This document shows positions 1 to 11,886 of a stretch of DNA of 64,000 nt, piece after piece. Made by a program: the position numbers and the translations under genes. The DNA comes from Gonocerus acuteangulatus (taxonomy: Eukaryota; Arthropoda; Insecta; Hemiptera; Coreidae), in NCBI GenBank assembly GCA_946811695.1, contig OX328131.1, positions 6,387,043 through 6,451,042 on the forward strand, given 5' to 3'. The notes under the pieces were generated by a model that saw only the letters and a program-made list of their open reading frames with translations, was not told the origin of the DNA and searched no databases. The first letter of the stretch is position 1. Every line of letters starts with the position of its first letter.

Positions 1-7
1 CTAATAT

Positions 8-193
<186 letters not shown>

Positions 194-294
194 TATTCTT
201 ATAGATGACCCGAAATATCCAAATTCTTTTTTATCCTAGTAGGCATGGGGTCATTAAAGCAGTCTTCCCTTTTTTTTACTACTTTATTTATTGG

Positions 295-339
295 GCCCGA
301 CATGTTTCGTGCGTCTTTTCTTCGCACCTCTTCAGGGGC
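295..339 (-). ncRNA. Hammerhead ribozyme-like motif (PLE terminal region)
   Basis: Read on the minus strand: stem I GCCC, core CTGAAGA (fits CUGANGA), a stem-loop of GGTGCG with CGCAC, then GAAA, a palindromic CATG as minimal stem III, the UC cleavage step and GGGC closing stem I. All conserved core positions are present. Minimal type I hammerheads with a tiny palindromic stem III are known from terminal repeats of Penelope-like retroelements. This copy is single rather than paired, and is flanked by (TA)n on both sides. Confidence 0.75.
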
Positions 340-354
340 ACTTCTTGCAAGGAA

Positions 355-399
<45 letters not shown>
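355..399. repeat. (TA)n microsatellite
   Basis: Short TA run directly after the hammerhead-bearing fragment. Confidence 0.95.
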
Positions 400-505
400 C
401 TAGGTGTATCGCTAGTTTATGACAATACTTCAGGGGATTAAACCAGACAAAAATGTATTTCAACGCCACCAACCAAATATTTCTATCTCACTCCCTTCCA
501 GAAAT
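396..505. repeat. Interspersed repeat, inverted copy near 4345-4455
   Basis: This stretch (GTGTATCG, then a segment reading TTCAGGGGA, then ATTTCTATCTCACTC) recurs in reverse complement at about 4345-4455, just before the Helitron-like copy at 4457. Class unknown. Confidence 0.6.
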
Positions 506-1009
506 ATTCCCTTCTAAAGGTTCTTTTAAAGAAACTGTGTGTTTTTTTTTAAATACAACACCAATTTTCTCTGCTTGTAAGCATCTTGTTAAACGTTTTA
601 TTACATTTTTTTAAAATCAGAATTAAATTTTCCTTTAATGCTAATGCTATCGAATGTTCACAAGTATCTTATTCAAACCGCAATATCAATAACAAAACTA
701 GAATTTAATAAAAGAAAATCACTAATCTTGCAAGAAAAACTCTGCAGGCTGCCGAGTTCTACAAAATTTGTGAAATGTAATCAGCTATACTATACGAGAT
801 TATTTCTCAATTTCATAATGTAATTTAAATTCTAGAGTGAAAAAACATCAAACAAAAAAATAGTAAAGTTTGTTTGCGTGATATTGTCAGAAATAAATGA
901 AAATTATTCTTGACAAAATTGATTTTTAATGATTATAGTAAGTCTTACATAAAAGTTGAATAAAAAAACAAGATATCGAAATTGATAGACGCCCTTACAA
1001 GTCCTTGAA
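506..1009. other. AT-rich stretch, nothing recognised
   Basis: No coding, RNA or repeat signature recognised on either strand. Confidence 0.5.
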
Positions 1010-1250
1010 AAGCCCACTGACGACAATCTCACCGTGGTTAGCTCTCATTTCCAGAAATGATTCCCGAATCCTTGCTATCAGGTGGTTTATGTCCTAAATG
1101 GATAGTTAGGCCAACCCCATGTCTACAAATCAAGCGAAGTCAGATCAGGATTTTTGGCTGCCCAATGCAAAGGTCCAAATTTTCCAATCCATCTTCCTGG
1201 ATGATGTTCATTGAGTCCATTAGGTATAGTTCGTCCATTGCGAACTGGAC
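1010..1250 (-). pseudogene. Decayed IS630/Tc1/mariner-type transposase, C-terminal DDE part
   Basis: The minus strand encodes a peptide with GRWIGKFGPLHW and NPDLTSLDL, matching the conserved FPGRWIGRGGPI-WPxRSPDLTPLDFFLWG block of a mariner-related transposase group common in insects. An in-frame stop (TAG) falls immediately after LDL, where FFLWG is expected. A second segment at about 1010-1075, in another frame, reads IARIRESFLEMRANHGEI and resembles the C-terminal end of the same family. So it is frameshifted, stop-containing and lacks its N-terminus. No terminal repeats were found. The family level is sure; the subfamily is not. Confidence 0.65.
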
Positions 1251-1450
1251 ACCCATCCATTTTCCATCATCCACCATCTTTAAGTGCTATTACTTTTATT
1301 TAGTTAATGTTTTTTTTTTTTTTTTGTTTTTTTTTGTTTTGTTTTTTTTTTTGTTTTTTTTTTTACTATAGAATTCCAATTACATTATGAAATTCAGAGG
1401 TAACCCCAGTTTTGAGTATACCATTGGAAAGCTGATTCAATCTTACAACT

Positions 1451-1478
1451 CTCTGACTGCCGAATCTCGCAGTCAGAG
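1451..1478. repeat. Perfect 10-bp hairpin
   Basis: CTCTGACTGC and GCAGTCAGAG separated by 8 nt. It lies between a T-rich stretch (1308-1364) and the 27-bp array. Role unknown. Confidence 0.6.
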
Positions 1479-1570
1479 ATTTCCCAAAAGTTGTCGCTAA
1501 CCAGAAGCTTTTATTAATTCTTACTTTTTGAATCGATATTTCGGTTTGAATGAGATAAGTGGGGAAATTT

Positions 1571-2817
1571 AATGTGCATTAGTCTTCAACCATATTTAAT
1601 GTGCATTAGTCTTCAGCCGTATTTAATGTGCATTAGTCTTCAACCATATTTAATGTGCATTAGTCTTCAGCCGTATTTAATGTGCATTAGTCTTCAGCCG
1701 TATTTAATGTGCATTAGTCTTCAGCCGTATTTAATGTGCATTAGTCTTCAACCATATTTAATGTGCATTAGTCTTCAGCCGTATTTAATGTGCATTAGTC
1801 TTCAGCCGTATTTAATGTGCATTAGTCTTCAACCATATTAAATGTGCATTAGTCTTCAACCATATTTAATGTGCATTAGTCTTCAGCCGTATTTAATGTG
1901 CATTAGTCTTCAACCATATTAAATGTGCATTAGTCTTCAACCATATTTAATGTGCATTAGTCTTCAGCCGTATTTAATGTGCATTAGTCTTCAACCATAT
2001 TAAATGTGCATTGGTCTTCAACCATATTTAATGTGCATTAGTCTTCAACCATATTTAATGTGCATTAGTCTTCAACCGTATTTAATGTGCATTAGTCTTC
2101 AACCATATTTAATGTGCATTAGTCTTCAACCATATTTAATGTGCATTAGACTTCAACCGTATTTAATGTGCATTAGTCTTCAACCATATTTAATGTGCAT
2201 TAGTCTTCAACCATATTTAATGTGCATTAGTCTTCAACCATATTTAATGTGCATTAGTCTTCAACCATATTTAATGTGCATTAGTCTTCAACCATATTTA
2301 ATGTGCATTAGTCTTCAACCGTATTTAATGTGCATTAGTCTTCAACCATATTTAATGTGCATTAGTCTTCAACCGTATTTAATGTGCATTAGTCTTCAAC
2401 CATATTTAATGTGCATTAGTCTTCAACCATATTTAATGTGCATTAGTCTTCAACCATATTTAATGTGCAATAGTCTTCAACCATATTTAATGTGCACTAG
2501 TCTTCAACCGTATTTAATGTGCATTTGTCTTCAACCATATTGAATGTGCATTAGTCTTCAACCATATTTAATGTGCATTAGTCTTCAACCATATTTAATG
2601 TACATTAGTCTTCAACCATATTTAATGTACATTAGTCTTCAACCATATTTAATGTGCATTAGTCTTCTACCATATTTAATGTGCATTAGTCTTCAACCAT
2701 ATTTAATGTACATTAGTCTTCAACCATATTTAATGTGCATTAGTATTCTACCATATTTAATGTGCATTAGTCTTCAACCATATTTAATGTGCATTAGTCT
2801 TCAACCATATTTAATGT
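1571..2817. repeat. 27-bp minisatellite, about 46 units
   Basis: The unit is ATGTGCATTAGTCTTCA followed by ACCATATTTA. The period is a multiple of three, so the plus strand is open and reads MCISLQPYL per unit. Some units carry TTAAATG instead of TTTAATG and so create stops (near 1841 and 1925), and others alternate CCATAT with CCGTAT. The units with CCGTAT and with the stop are clustered in the first third, as expected from local duplication of blocks. Not considered a gene. Confidence 0.97.
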
Positions 2818-2891
2818 TGATTTCAAAAATGTTCTGAATAGTTGAATGAAATGTTTACAAGCAGAGAAAATTGGAGTTGTCTTAGAAAAAG

Positions 2892-2940
2892 TCCGACTCG
2901 CAGGAACTGCATCATCTTTGCGCGGTTCCGTTCTTATATC
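2892..2940 (+). mobile_element. Helitron-like subfamily 2, 5' end only
   Basis: TCCGACTCGCAGGAACTGC after an A-run, followed by GCGCGGTTCC. The same terminus occurs inverted at 21115-21173. It matches the 5' end of the subfamily 1 elements (TCCGTCACGCAGGAGCTGC) but carries a different subterminal block. The rest of the element is not found here. Confidence 0.55.
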
Positions 2941-3009
2941 TAGACTCATTTAAAATGATTAAAATAGAAGCTGTTATTTTGGGTCCACATTTCTAGAAAA
3001 CATGAAGAT

Positions 3010-3150
3010 TAGATAGTTAGCCGTCGAGATGATAAGTAAAGATGGAATGGTTGGGATTCGGCTAAAGAAACCTCAATACGATTTTTGTTAAAAAATCTAT
3101 ATTTAGGACGTTTTGGCTACTCATTGGTAGCCTTGTTCAGCAATGAAAGT
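3010..3150 (-). mobile_element. PLE-like fragment with a decayed hammerhead
   Basis: Matches the segment at 31812-31950. At 3110-3140, minus strand, the hammerhead core is mutated: CTGAACA and AAAAC in place of CTGACGA and GAAAC, while stem II (GGCTAC with GTAGCC) is kept. It is a single arm without its inverted partner. Confidence 0.55.
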
Positions 3151-3433
3151 GCCGGGAGGCAGAGGAGGACCAAAGTTGACAGTTCCATCTTTACTTTCAA
3201 GAAAGGTCTTATTTACGATCTTACCTGCATGGGTTCCCGCCCTAGGAACGACCCCGCTAGGCATTTGAAAAACTATATCTTGGAAATCCATATCTCTAAG
3301 ATTAAATTGTTTTTCTTATTTTTCTTAACCTGATTTATTATCAAATACATTATCCAACTATAAGCAGTCAAAAAATAACAAGGAATAAAAACAGACAAAA
3401 AGAACAGTTCGAATCAGCGAAATCAATTACTTT

Positions 3434-4039
3434 AAAGTTTTAAGCACTTATTTCTCCGATTGACATCGTCTAATCAAAACTTTCATCAGAACCTTTTTTG
3501 TAGAGTATTTAGTAAGCTTTCTAATGGTATTCTTTCGTTTACCAAGATTCTCAACCTTTTTCGAGATATTAAGGAAAGTATACAAAGTTCCCAAAACTTT
3601 TCATGTCTGTTAATAAAATATTTTATTCTAACCCTTCCTTAACTCCAAACGTAACATAACTTTCAACATATTAGTTTTAATGAAAGTAGAACATGCAGAT
3701 AATGTTTCAACTGAATCCCGTGATTCTAAGTACCCAAACCAAAAACGGTATTCAAAAACTATTGTTCCAATTTTCTCGAAAACGGTTAAAGCTATCGCCT
3801 TGAAAATGGTTTCATTCGTTTTCCTAGCCCAAGAAGCCTATAAAAAGAGTACTTACAAGCTTATGAACTCAAAATCGTAAGCGTTACGATTTTTTCTGCG
3901 CCAATTTCGCCCCAAACGCCATCTTCCTGTGGGCGGATTTTGCTGGTTAACGAACTTGACCTTTCAAATTGGACGACGGATTTTTGTACCAAATTTCATC
4001 AAAATCGGACTATTAGGGAAGCCAGAAATGAGCGAACAG

Positions 4040-4041
<2 letters not shown>
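3434..4041 (+). repeat. Interspersed family B, copy 1
   Basis: Begins near TTTTAAGCACTTATTTCTCC and ends in a segment like TGTACCAAATTTCATCAAAA, then (TA)n. Related copies lie at about 17300-17897 (+), 20355-20885 (-), 62155-62722 (+) and a scrap at 55345-55384 (-). ORFs inside it are not conserved between copies. The 3' end resembles ends of RTE-like non-LTR elements, but the class is not established. Confidence 0.65.
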
Positions 4042-4119
<78 letters not shown>

Positions 4120-4123
4120 TATA

Positions 4124-4172
<49 letters not shown>
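4042..4172. repeat. (TA)n microsatellite with AAATAAATATATACT interruption
   Basis: Long TA run at the 3' end of family B copy 1. Confidence 0.97.
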
Positions 4173-4173
<1 letters not shown>

Positions 4174-4261
4174 AATTTGAACCACCGTTATTTTCGGTCT
4201 CTAGGGGTTCTGAAACGCGAAATTTTCTTGTCGGCACTTCCGGATTGTTTCATTGTATCAA

Positions 4262-4309
4262 CCTTATAAGCGGGGTTCCTCCCTATGGGGGAGGGAGGAA
4301 CCGCGCTAA
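4262..4309 (+). mobile_element. Helitron-like subfamily 2, 3' hairpin end
   Basis: A near-palindrome GGGGTTCCTCCC ... GGGAGGGAGGAACC followed by GCGCTAAAA. The hairpin followed by CTAA fits a Helitron-type 3' end. Similar ends lie at 47330-47391 (+), 22205-22260 (-), 22441-22490 (-) and 27622-27662 (-). Confidence 0.55.
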
Positions 4310-4456
4310 AAACACGTTTTTTCCCCCTAAAGATCCTTTACAATGGTATGACTCTAAAACAGAGTGAGATAGAAATGTGTGGTTAGTGGTTGAATTACAT
4401 TTTTTGTCACATTTCACTCCCTGAAGAATTGTCATTAACTTACGATACACCCTTTT

Positions 4457-4603
4457 TTAGAACTTTCCTCCGAAGGAAAGTAGCTATTGAGGTTGGACTC
4501 ATGACGGAATTTTTGAAAAATTTCTTCAAATCTTTATCGATCCTACCTAGTAGACACCAAAAATGACCCCCGTTAAAATTTATATATATCTATATATAAA
4601 TAT

Positions 4604-4690
<87 letters not shown>

Positions 4691-5561
4691 TATATATATA
4701 TATGTGTCTGTTAATTATTCAATTAGCAAACGATTGAACGAGTTCGTTAACCACTAAAGTCGGTCCACCGGAAGGGGGGGGGGGTTTACCCGGAACCCAA
4801 AACACTAATTTGACTATGTCAGCCGTTATATTTGTTATATTTCAACGAAACTTGGTATTCGTAGTGGTAATATAGAGAGAAAAGTGAGATATAAAAATGA
4901 ACTAAATCGGTTCATTAGAAGGGGGGGGTTTACTCCGGACCCACAGTACCAATTCGCCACTACCAGCCGTGATTTTTGGTATATTTCGACGAAACTCGGT
5001 ATTCGTAGTGTTAATCTACAGTTAAATTTGTTTGTAAAAATAAACTAATTCGGTTCATTAGGAGGGGGGTTTACTCCGGACCCAAATTACTAATATACTC
5101 ATACCGGTCGTAATTTCTGCTGTATTGTAACGAAACGCGGTTTACGTCGTGGGTAAATCATGAGAAAAAAGTTTTGTAAAAATGAGCTGAATCGGTCAAT
5201 CGGAAAGCGGGGGTTTAATTTGTAATATATTTCAATAGAAAAGCCCGCCAGACGTAGGTTCACAAAGCCGCCGCAAAGAGCGCTTTCTACCACTAGAGTG
5301 ACTGTATCCTGTTCCTGCGTTAGATCAAAATACGATAATATGAGGTTTTTTGTATTTATTACGTTGTGTAATAGGTACCATGTGTAAACATAACTCTGGA
5401 AGTAAATAATTGATCAGTTACTCATTACAAATTTAAAAGAGAACTATTCATGTTTTTATTTTCATTAATGTAGGATATTTTAAGCAAATTGTTCTGGAAA
5501 GCAGTCTACACTACCCAAATTCTGAGGAAAGTGCTTAGTTATGCAGCTCCTGCGTGACGGA
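4457..5561 (-). mobile_element. Helitron/Helentron-like non-autonomous element, copy 1
   Basis: About 1.1 kb with no coding capacity. Minus-strand 5' end TCCGTCACGCAGGAGCTGC; 3' end a hairpin ACTTTCCT-TCGG-AGGAAAGT followed by a CTAA-type end. Subterminal to the 5' end is AGCACTTTCCTCAGAA, the inverse of the terminal hairpin arm. Internally there are four diverged units of about 145 bp, each with a poly-G/C tract and a block like TTTCGACGAAACTCGGTATTCG, plus a (TA)n block beside the hairpin. Other copies: 12094-13343, 30045-31026, 33105-34170, 43621-43783, 43960-45214, 51783-52584. Assignment to Helitrons rests on end structure only. Confidence 0.65.
4579..4704. repeat. (TA)n microsatellite inside the element
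   Basis: TA run at the same internal position as in the other copies, so it is part of the element rather than a chance insertion. Confidence 0.97.
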
Positions 5562-6093
5562 CTTTAATATTTATAAAATGGATCACGGAGAAAATAAAGT
5601 CAGAAACCCTGCAATGTTGGAAAGGCGTCCACGTTACAGAATCCATAATTCACGAATATAACAATGGTTCAAATTTACATTTATATAGAGTAGTGATCAA
5701 AAGTATTTTGGCAAGGACAATAATTGGGTTAATTTAATACAAATAATAGACATAAATATGGAACTATTTTCTTTCATTGCTACATTCCATTCGAAAATTG
5801 TACAAAGAAGTCATCGGTGCCACCGGCCACCATAAAGTGTTAGTGAGTAACAGAGAAGTGTATAGATTTTGGCCTGGTGAAAGGGGAGGCGTATGGGAGG
5901 AGGGAGGGTACTTGTGAATCATAAGGAGTGTTGAGGGTTATAGGAGGAGAAGTGTTGCCGATAAGCCCCTGATGATGAACATTATGGTGGCAGCTTTAGA
6001 ACTTATGTCATCATCAACAACATCATACATCAAATACTCTCTTTCCTCTTCATCTCTCTTCTGTGACATCTCTCTCTCTCTCTTCACGCTTTT
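5562..6093. other. Spacer between Helitron-like copy and 69-bp array
   Basis: No gene recognised. A short TC-rich microsatellite (TCTCTCTC at about 6069-6082) abuts the array. Confidence 0.5.
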
Positions 6094-9062
6094 ACTCAAG
6101 TCAAAGAGTTGTCTAGTAATGTTTCTGGATTTTAAATCAGTGTTAAGTACATAGGGTAATTTACCCAAGTCAAAGAGTTGTCTAGTAATGTTTCTGGATT
6201 TTAAATCAGTGTTAAGTACATAGGGTAATTTACTCAAGTCAAAGAGTTGTCTAGTAATGTTTCTGGATTTTAAATCAGTGTTAAGTACATAGGGTAATTT
6301 ACCCAAGTCAAAGAGTTGTCTAGTAATGTTTATGGATTTTAAATCAGTGTTAAGTACATAGGGTAATTTACCCAAGTCAAAGAGTTGTCTAGTAATGTTT
6401 CTGGATTTTAAATCAGTGTTAAGTACATAGGGTAATTTACTCAAGTCAAAGAGTTGTCTAGTAATGTTTCTGGATTTTAAATCAGTGTTAAGTACATAGG
6501 GTAATTTACTCAAGTCAAAGAGTTGTCTAGTAATGTTTCTGGATTTTAAATCAGTGTTAAGTACATAGGGTAATTTACCCAAGTCAAAGAGTTGTCTAGT
6601 AATGTTTCTGGATTTTAAATGAGTGTTAAGTACATAGGGTAATTTACTCAAGTCAAAGAGTTGTCTAGTAATGTTTCTGGATTTTAAATCAGTGTTAAGT
6701 ACATAGGGTAATTTACCCAAGTCAAAGAGTTGTCTAGTAATGTTTCTGGATTTTAAATCAGTGTTAAGTACATAGGGTAATTTACCCAAGTCAAAGAGTT
6801 GTCTAGTAATGTTTCTGGATTTTAAATCAGTGTTAAGTACATAGGGTAATTTACTCAAGTCAAAGAGTTGTCTAGTAATGTTTCTGGATTTTAAATCAGT
6901 GTTAAGTACATAGGGTAATTTACTCAAGTCAAAGAGTTGTCTAGTAATGTTTCTGGATTTTAAATCAGTGTTAAGTACATAGGGTAATTTACCCAAGTCA
7001 AAGAGTTGTCTAGTAATGTTTCTGGATTTTAAATCAGTGTTAAGTACATAGGGTAATTTACCCAAGTCAAAGAGTTGTCTAGTAATGTTTCTGAATTTTA
7101 AATCAGTGTTAAGTACATAGGGTAATTTACTCAAGTCTAAGAGTTGTCTAGTAATGTTTCTGGATTTTAAATCAGTGTTAAGTACATAGGGTAATTTACT
7201 CAAGTCAAAGAGTTGTCTAGTAATGTTTCTGGATTTTAAATCAGTGTTAAGTACATAGGGTAATTTACTCAAGTCAAAGAGTTGTCTAGTAATGTTTCTG
7301 GATTTTAAATCAGTGTTAAGTACATAGGGTAATTTACCCAAGTCAAAGAGTTGTCTAGTAATGTTTCTGGATTTTAAATCAGTGTTAAGTACATAGGGTA
7401 ATTTACCCAAGTCAAAGAGTTGTCTAGTAATGTTTCTGAATTTTAAATCAGTGTTAAGTACATAGGGTAATTTACTCAAGTCTAAGAGTTGTCTAGTAAT
7501 GTTTCTGGATTTTAAATCAGTGTTAAGTACATAGGGTAATTTACCCAAGTCAAAGAGTTGTCTAGTAATGTTTCTGGATTTTAAATCAGTGTTAAGTACA
7601 TAGGGTAATTTACTCAAGTCTAAGAGTTGTCTAGTAATGTTTCTGGATTTTAAATCAGTGTTAAGTACATAGGGTAATTTACTCAAGTCAAGGAGTTGTC
7701 TAGTAATGTTTCTGGATTTTAAATCAGTGTTAAGTACATAGGGTAATTTACCCAAGTCAAAGAGTTGTCTAGTAATGTTTCTGGATTTTAAATCAGTGTT
7801 AAGTACATAGGGTAATTTACCCAAGTCAAAGAGTTGTCTAGTAATGTTTCTGGATTTTAAATCAGTGTTAAGTACATAGGGTAATTTACCCAAGTCAAAG
7901 AGTTGTCTAGTAATGTTTCTGGATTTTAAATCAGTGTTAAGTACATAGGGTAATTTACTCAAGTCAAAGAGTTGTCTAGTAATGTTTCTGGATTTTAAAT
8001 CAGTGTTAAGTACATAGGGTAATTTACTCAAGTCAAAGAGTTGTCTAGTAATGTTTCTGGATTTTAAATCAGTGTTAAGTACATAGGGTAATTTACCCAA
8101 GTCAAAGAGTTGTCTAGTAATGTTTCTGGATTTTAAATCAGTGTTAAGTACATTGAGTAATTTACTCAAGTCAAAGAGTTGTCTAGTAATGTTTCTGGAT
8201 TTTAAATCAGTGTTAAGTACATAGGGTAATTTACCCAAGTCAAAGAGTTGTCTAGTAATGTTTCTGGATTTTAAATCAGTGTTAAGTACATAGGGTAATT
8301 TACCCAAGTCAAAGAGTTGTCTAGTAATATTTCTGGATTTTAAATCAGTGTTAAGTACATAGGGTAATTTACCCAAGTCAAAGAGTTGTCTAGTAATGTT
8401 TCTGGATTTTAAATCAGTGTTAAGTACATAGGGTAATTTACCCAAGTCAAAGAGTTGTCTAGTAATGTTTCTGGATTTTAAATCAGTGTTAAGTACATAG
8501 TGTAATTTACCCAAGTCAAAGAGTTGTCTAGTAATGTTTCTGGATTTTAAATCAGTGTTAAGTACATAGGGTAATTTACTCAAGTCAAAGAGTTGTCTAG
8601 TAATGTTTCTGGATTTTAAATCAGTGTTAAGTACATAGGGTAATTTACCCAAGTCAAAGAGTTGTCTAGTAATGTTTCTGGATTTTAAATCAGTGTTAAG
8701 TACATAGGGTAATTTACCCAAGTCAAAGAGTTGTCTAGTAATGTTTCTGGATTTTAAATCAGTGTTAAGTACATAGGGTAATTTACCCAAGTCAAAGAGT
8801 TGTCTAGTAATGTTTCTGGATTTTAAATCAGTGTTAAGTACATAGGGTAATTTACTCAAGTCAAAGAGTTGTCTAGTAATGTTTCTGGATTTTAAATCAG
8901 TGTTAAGTACATAGGGTAATTTACTCAAGTCAAAGAGTTGTCTAGTAATGTTTCTGGATTTTAAATCAGTGTTAAGTACCTAGGGTAATTTACCCAAGTC
9001 AAAGAGTTGTCTAGTAATGTTTCTGGATTTTAAATCAGTGTTAAGTACATAGGGTAATTTTC
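6094..9062. repeat. 69-bp minisatellite, about 43 units
   Basis: Highly uniform 69-bp units (AAGTCAAAGAGTTGTCTAG through GGGTAATTTAC). The minus strand is open for about 990 codons (5938-8928) reading KLPYVLNTDLKSRNITRQLF-DL(G/S) per unit, and ends with a charged tail containing KREREMSQKRDEEERE. No ATG occurs inside the repeat frame, and an in-frame TAG interrupts it near 8980. Only one frame is open. Variation is mostly a G/S switch plus rare F to L changes. I read it as a minisatellite that happens to be open, with a repeated exon as the alternative. Confidence 0.95.
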
Positions 9063-9169
9063 TACGTACTCAACTACAAGTAGTAGAATTATAACTAATT
9101 TTTTTTTTTACGTTTAATTGTAGTCCAAGGCTTAATTTAAAATTTTAATTTACATATTCTGCATTTCTT

Positions 9170-9308
9170 TTTTAATCATTAAGTACTCATGTGTTATTCT
9201 TGTGTGCCCAATTCTGAGTCTAGTTAGTACTACTCTTTCTCTTCTATTTTGTCTGTCACTCCAAGGACATTCCGCGATGCCCCGTTTTCTTTGTCTCAAT
9301 TTCTTGGT
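9170..9308 (-). pseudogene. LINE-1 of the nested pair: C-terminal ORF2 piece
   Basis: The minus strand reads ECPWSDRQNRRERVVLTRLR then IGHTRITHEYLM, the conserved segment between the RNase H domain and the zinc knuckle of RNase H-bearing LINEs (compare RREEVILCRLRIGNTSLTHSYLM at 55.5-56.4 kb). The CCHC knuckle that should follow is absent. A one-base shift separates it from the frame of the adjoining 39-bp array. The upstream part of the same LINE continues beyond the array and a second inserted LINE, at 11887-12005. Confidence 0.75.
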
Positions 9309-10946
9309 TATTGGTAGACAAGTTTGTCCGATCATTTTGCCATTTGTTATTGGTAGACAAGTTTGTCCAATCATTTTGCCATTTGTTATTGGTAGACAAG
9401 TTTGTCCAATCATTTTGCCATTTGTTATTGGTAGACAAGTTTGTCCGATCATTTTGCCATTTGTTATTGGTAGACAAGTTTGTCCGATCATTTTGCCATT
9501 TGTTATTGGTAGACAAGTTTGTCCAATCATTTTGCCATTTGTTATTGGTAGACAAGTTTGTCCAATCATTTTGCCATTTGTTATTGGTAGACAAGTTTGT
9601 CCGATCATTTTGCCATTTGTTATTGGTAGACAAGTTTGTCCGATCATTTTGCCATTTGTTATTGGTAGACAAGTTTGTCCGATCATTTTGCCATTTGTTA
9701 TTGGTAGACAAGTTTGTCCGATCATTTTGCCATTTGTTATTGGTAGACAAGTTTGTCCAATCATTTTGCCATTTGTTATTGGTAGACAAGTTTGTCCGAT
9801 CATTTTGCCATTTGTTATTGGTAGACAAGTTTGTCCGATCATTTTGCCATTTGTTATTGGTAGACAAGTTTGTCCAATCATTTTGCCATTTGTTATTGGT
9901 AGACAAGTTTGTCCAATCATTTTGCCATTTGTTATTGGTAGACAAGTTTGTCCAATCATTTTGCCATTTGTTATTAGTAGACAAGTTTGTCCAATCATTT
10001 TGCCATTTGTTATTGGTAGACAAGTTTGTCCAATCATTTTGCCATTTGTTATTGGTAGACAAGTTTGTCCAATCATTTTGCCATTTGTTATTGGTAGACA
10101 AGTTTGTCCCATCATTTTGCCATTTGTTATTGGTAGACAAGTTTGTCCAATCATTTTGCCATTTGTTATTAGTAGACAAGTTTGTCCAATCATTTTGCCA
10201 TTTGTTATTGGTAGACAAGTTTGTCCAATCATTTTGCCATTTGTTATTGGTAGACAAGTTTGTCCGATCATTTTGCCATTTGTTATTAGTAGACAAGTGT
10301 GTCCAATCATTTTGCCATTTGTTATTGGTAGACAAGTTTGTCCAATCATTTTGCCATTTGTTATTAGTAGACAAGTTTGTCCAATCATTTTGCCATTTGT
10401 TATTGGTAGACAAGTTTGTCCAATCATTTTTCCATTTGTTATTGGTAGACAAGTTTGTCCAATCATTTTGCCATTTGTTATTGGTAGACAAGTTTGTCCG
10501 ATCATTTTGCCATTTGTTATTGGTAGACAAGTTTGTCCGATCATTTTGCCATTTGTTATTGGTAGACAAGTTTGTCCAATCATTTTGCCATTTGTTATTG
10601 GTAGACAAGTTTGTCCAATCATTTTGCCATTTGTTATTGGTAGACAAGTTTGTCCAATCATTTTGCCATTTGTTATTGGTAGACAAGTTTGTCCAATCAT
10701 TTTGCCATTTGTTATTGGTAGACAAGTTTGTCCAATCATTTTGCCATTTGTTATTGGTAGACAAGTTTGTCCAATCATTTTGCCATTTGTTATTGGTAGA
10801 CAAGTTTGTCCAATCATTTTGCCATTTGTTATTGGTAGACAAGTTTGTCCAATCATTTTGCCATTTGTTATTGGTAGACAAGTTTGTCCAATCATTTTGC
10901 CATTTGTTATTGGTAGACAAGTTTGTCCAATCATTTTGCCATTTGT
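9308..10946 (-). repeat. 39-bp minisatellite, 42 units, amplified from LINE coding sequence
   Basis: The unit is 13 codons. In the LINE frame on the minus strand it reads KWQNDWTNLSTNN, which aligns with the tether in sister LINEs (WQEYWTNIQNNKLR at 55.5-56.4 kb; WRLDWHTVTDNKLR at 11.5-11.9 kb). The flanking LINE sequence continues on both sides, so the array is an internal expansion of a 39-bp coding segment. Other frames are also open because the unit holds no stop in them; these are shadows. Units vary at CCGATC/CCAATC and GGTAGA/AGTAGA. Each unit contains GACAA-GT-TTGTC, a small hairpin. Confidence 0.9.
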
Positions 10947-10961
10947 TTGTGATTTGATGTT

Positions 10962-11876
10962 ATTTTATTTATTTATTGATGATGATGCTCCGCATCTAAA
11001 GTGAAGATCATTCAATTTCCTGTATTAAGCTGATGCAGGTGTTGAACCTAACGTTGCTACTCCATAATATTAGTTACTACAGACAATTATATAAGTATAG
11101 TATATTTGTATGAGGTATAGATAGTAAAGGAAACAAAAATTAAATAAAAATTAGTATAAAGAAAAATTATTAAATAAAATTAGTATATTGAGTTATTTAT
11201 TTAATTAATTGAGTGAAATAGTTTTCATTATTATTGCAAAAAAGGTGAAATGGATTCTTATGGTTATGTATTATATTTTGTCGTACATGTTAGTGTTTTT
11301 TAAATATGTCAATATTGTGTTAATATAATGGCTACCTTCAGAAAGTATGTCTGTCAGGTCATGAGGAATGTCCAAGTTATGCCGTAACCGACAGTCTGTT
11401 AGAATATGTTTTACTGTAAGGTCTGTGTTGCAAGTCGTACATTTGGGTTTGTCTGTTTTTGTCATCAGATACTCGTGGTTAATGCGTGTATGACCGATTC
11501 TTAGTCTCGCAAGGACTACTTCTTCCCGGCGTGGATGATGTCCAGTCTGTAATAGAGGGTTTAATATTCCTTAGTTTATTGTCAGTCACAGTATGCCAAT
11601 CAAGTCGCCATTTGTCGAGTATGATTCTGGTAGTATGTCGAGTAACATCTTTGTGAAATAGATCAAATGCTAGGTATGTCAGTTCTTCTGTCACAAGTCT
11701 AGCATGCCTGTCAGCTGTCGTATTTTGTCCGAGGTCTTTATGACCAAGCAGCCATGATAGTGTTATATGTTTTCCTGTTGTCTGTAAGTCGTGTATTTTA
11801 TCTTTTATTTCAGTGCATATGGGGTGTGCTGTATACAGGTTTTGGAGACATTGCAGCGAGCCCAACGAGTCACTGA
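10962..11876 (-). mobile_element. 5'-truncated LINE inserted in the older LINE (10-bp TSD)
   Basis: Bounded by ATTTGATGTT at 10952-10961 and again at 11877-11886. The minus strand reads from FSDSLGSLQCLQN (RNase H third acidic motif) through WLLGHKDLGQNTTAD, the tether WRLDWHTVTDNKLR, and a frameshifted knuckle region at 11271-11465 with CTTCNTDLTVKHILTDC, a C-x2-C-x7-H-x4-C zinc knuckle. The 3' UTR is about 310 bp and ends in a TAAA-rich tail at 10962-10980. The frame breaks near 11470, between the tether and the knuckle. The insertion sits between LINE-1 codons and the array, so it came after LINE-1 integrated. Clade not assigned; I-like or jockey-superfamily by domain order. Confidence 0.85.
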
Positions 11877-11886
11877 ATTTGATGTT

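Noticed and set aside
1571..2837. Repeat arrays considered as CRISPR
   Set aside because: Units are contiguous with no unique spacers, no palindromic direct-repeat architecture, no cas genes, and the window is eukaryotic.
9150..11004. Four overlapping long ORFs (548-600 codons) on both strands through the 39-bp array
   Set aside because: All follow from one 39-bp unit without stops in several frames. Only the frame matching LINE ORF2 has a source, and that one is a fossil.
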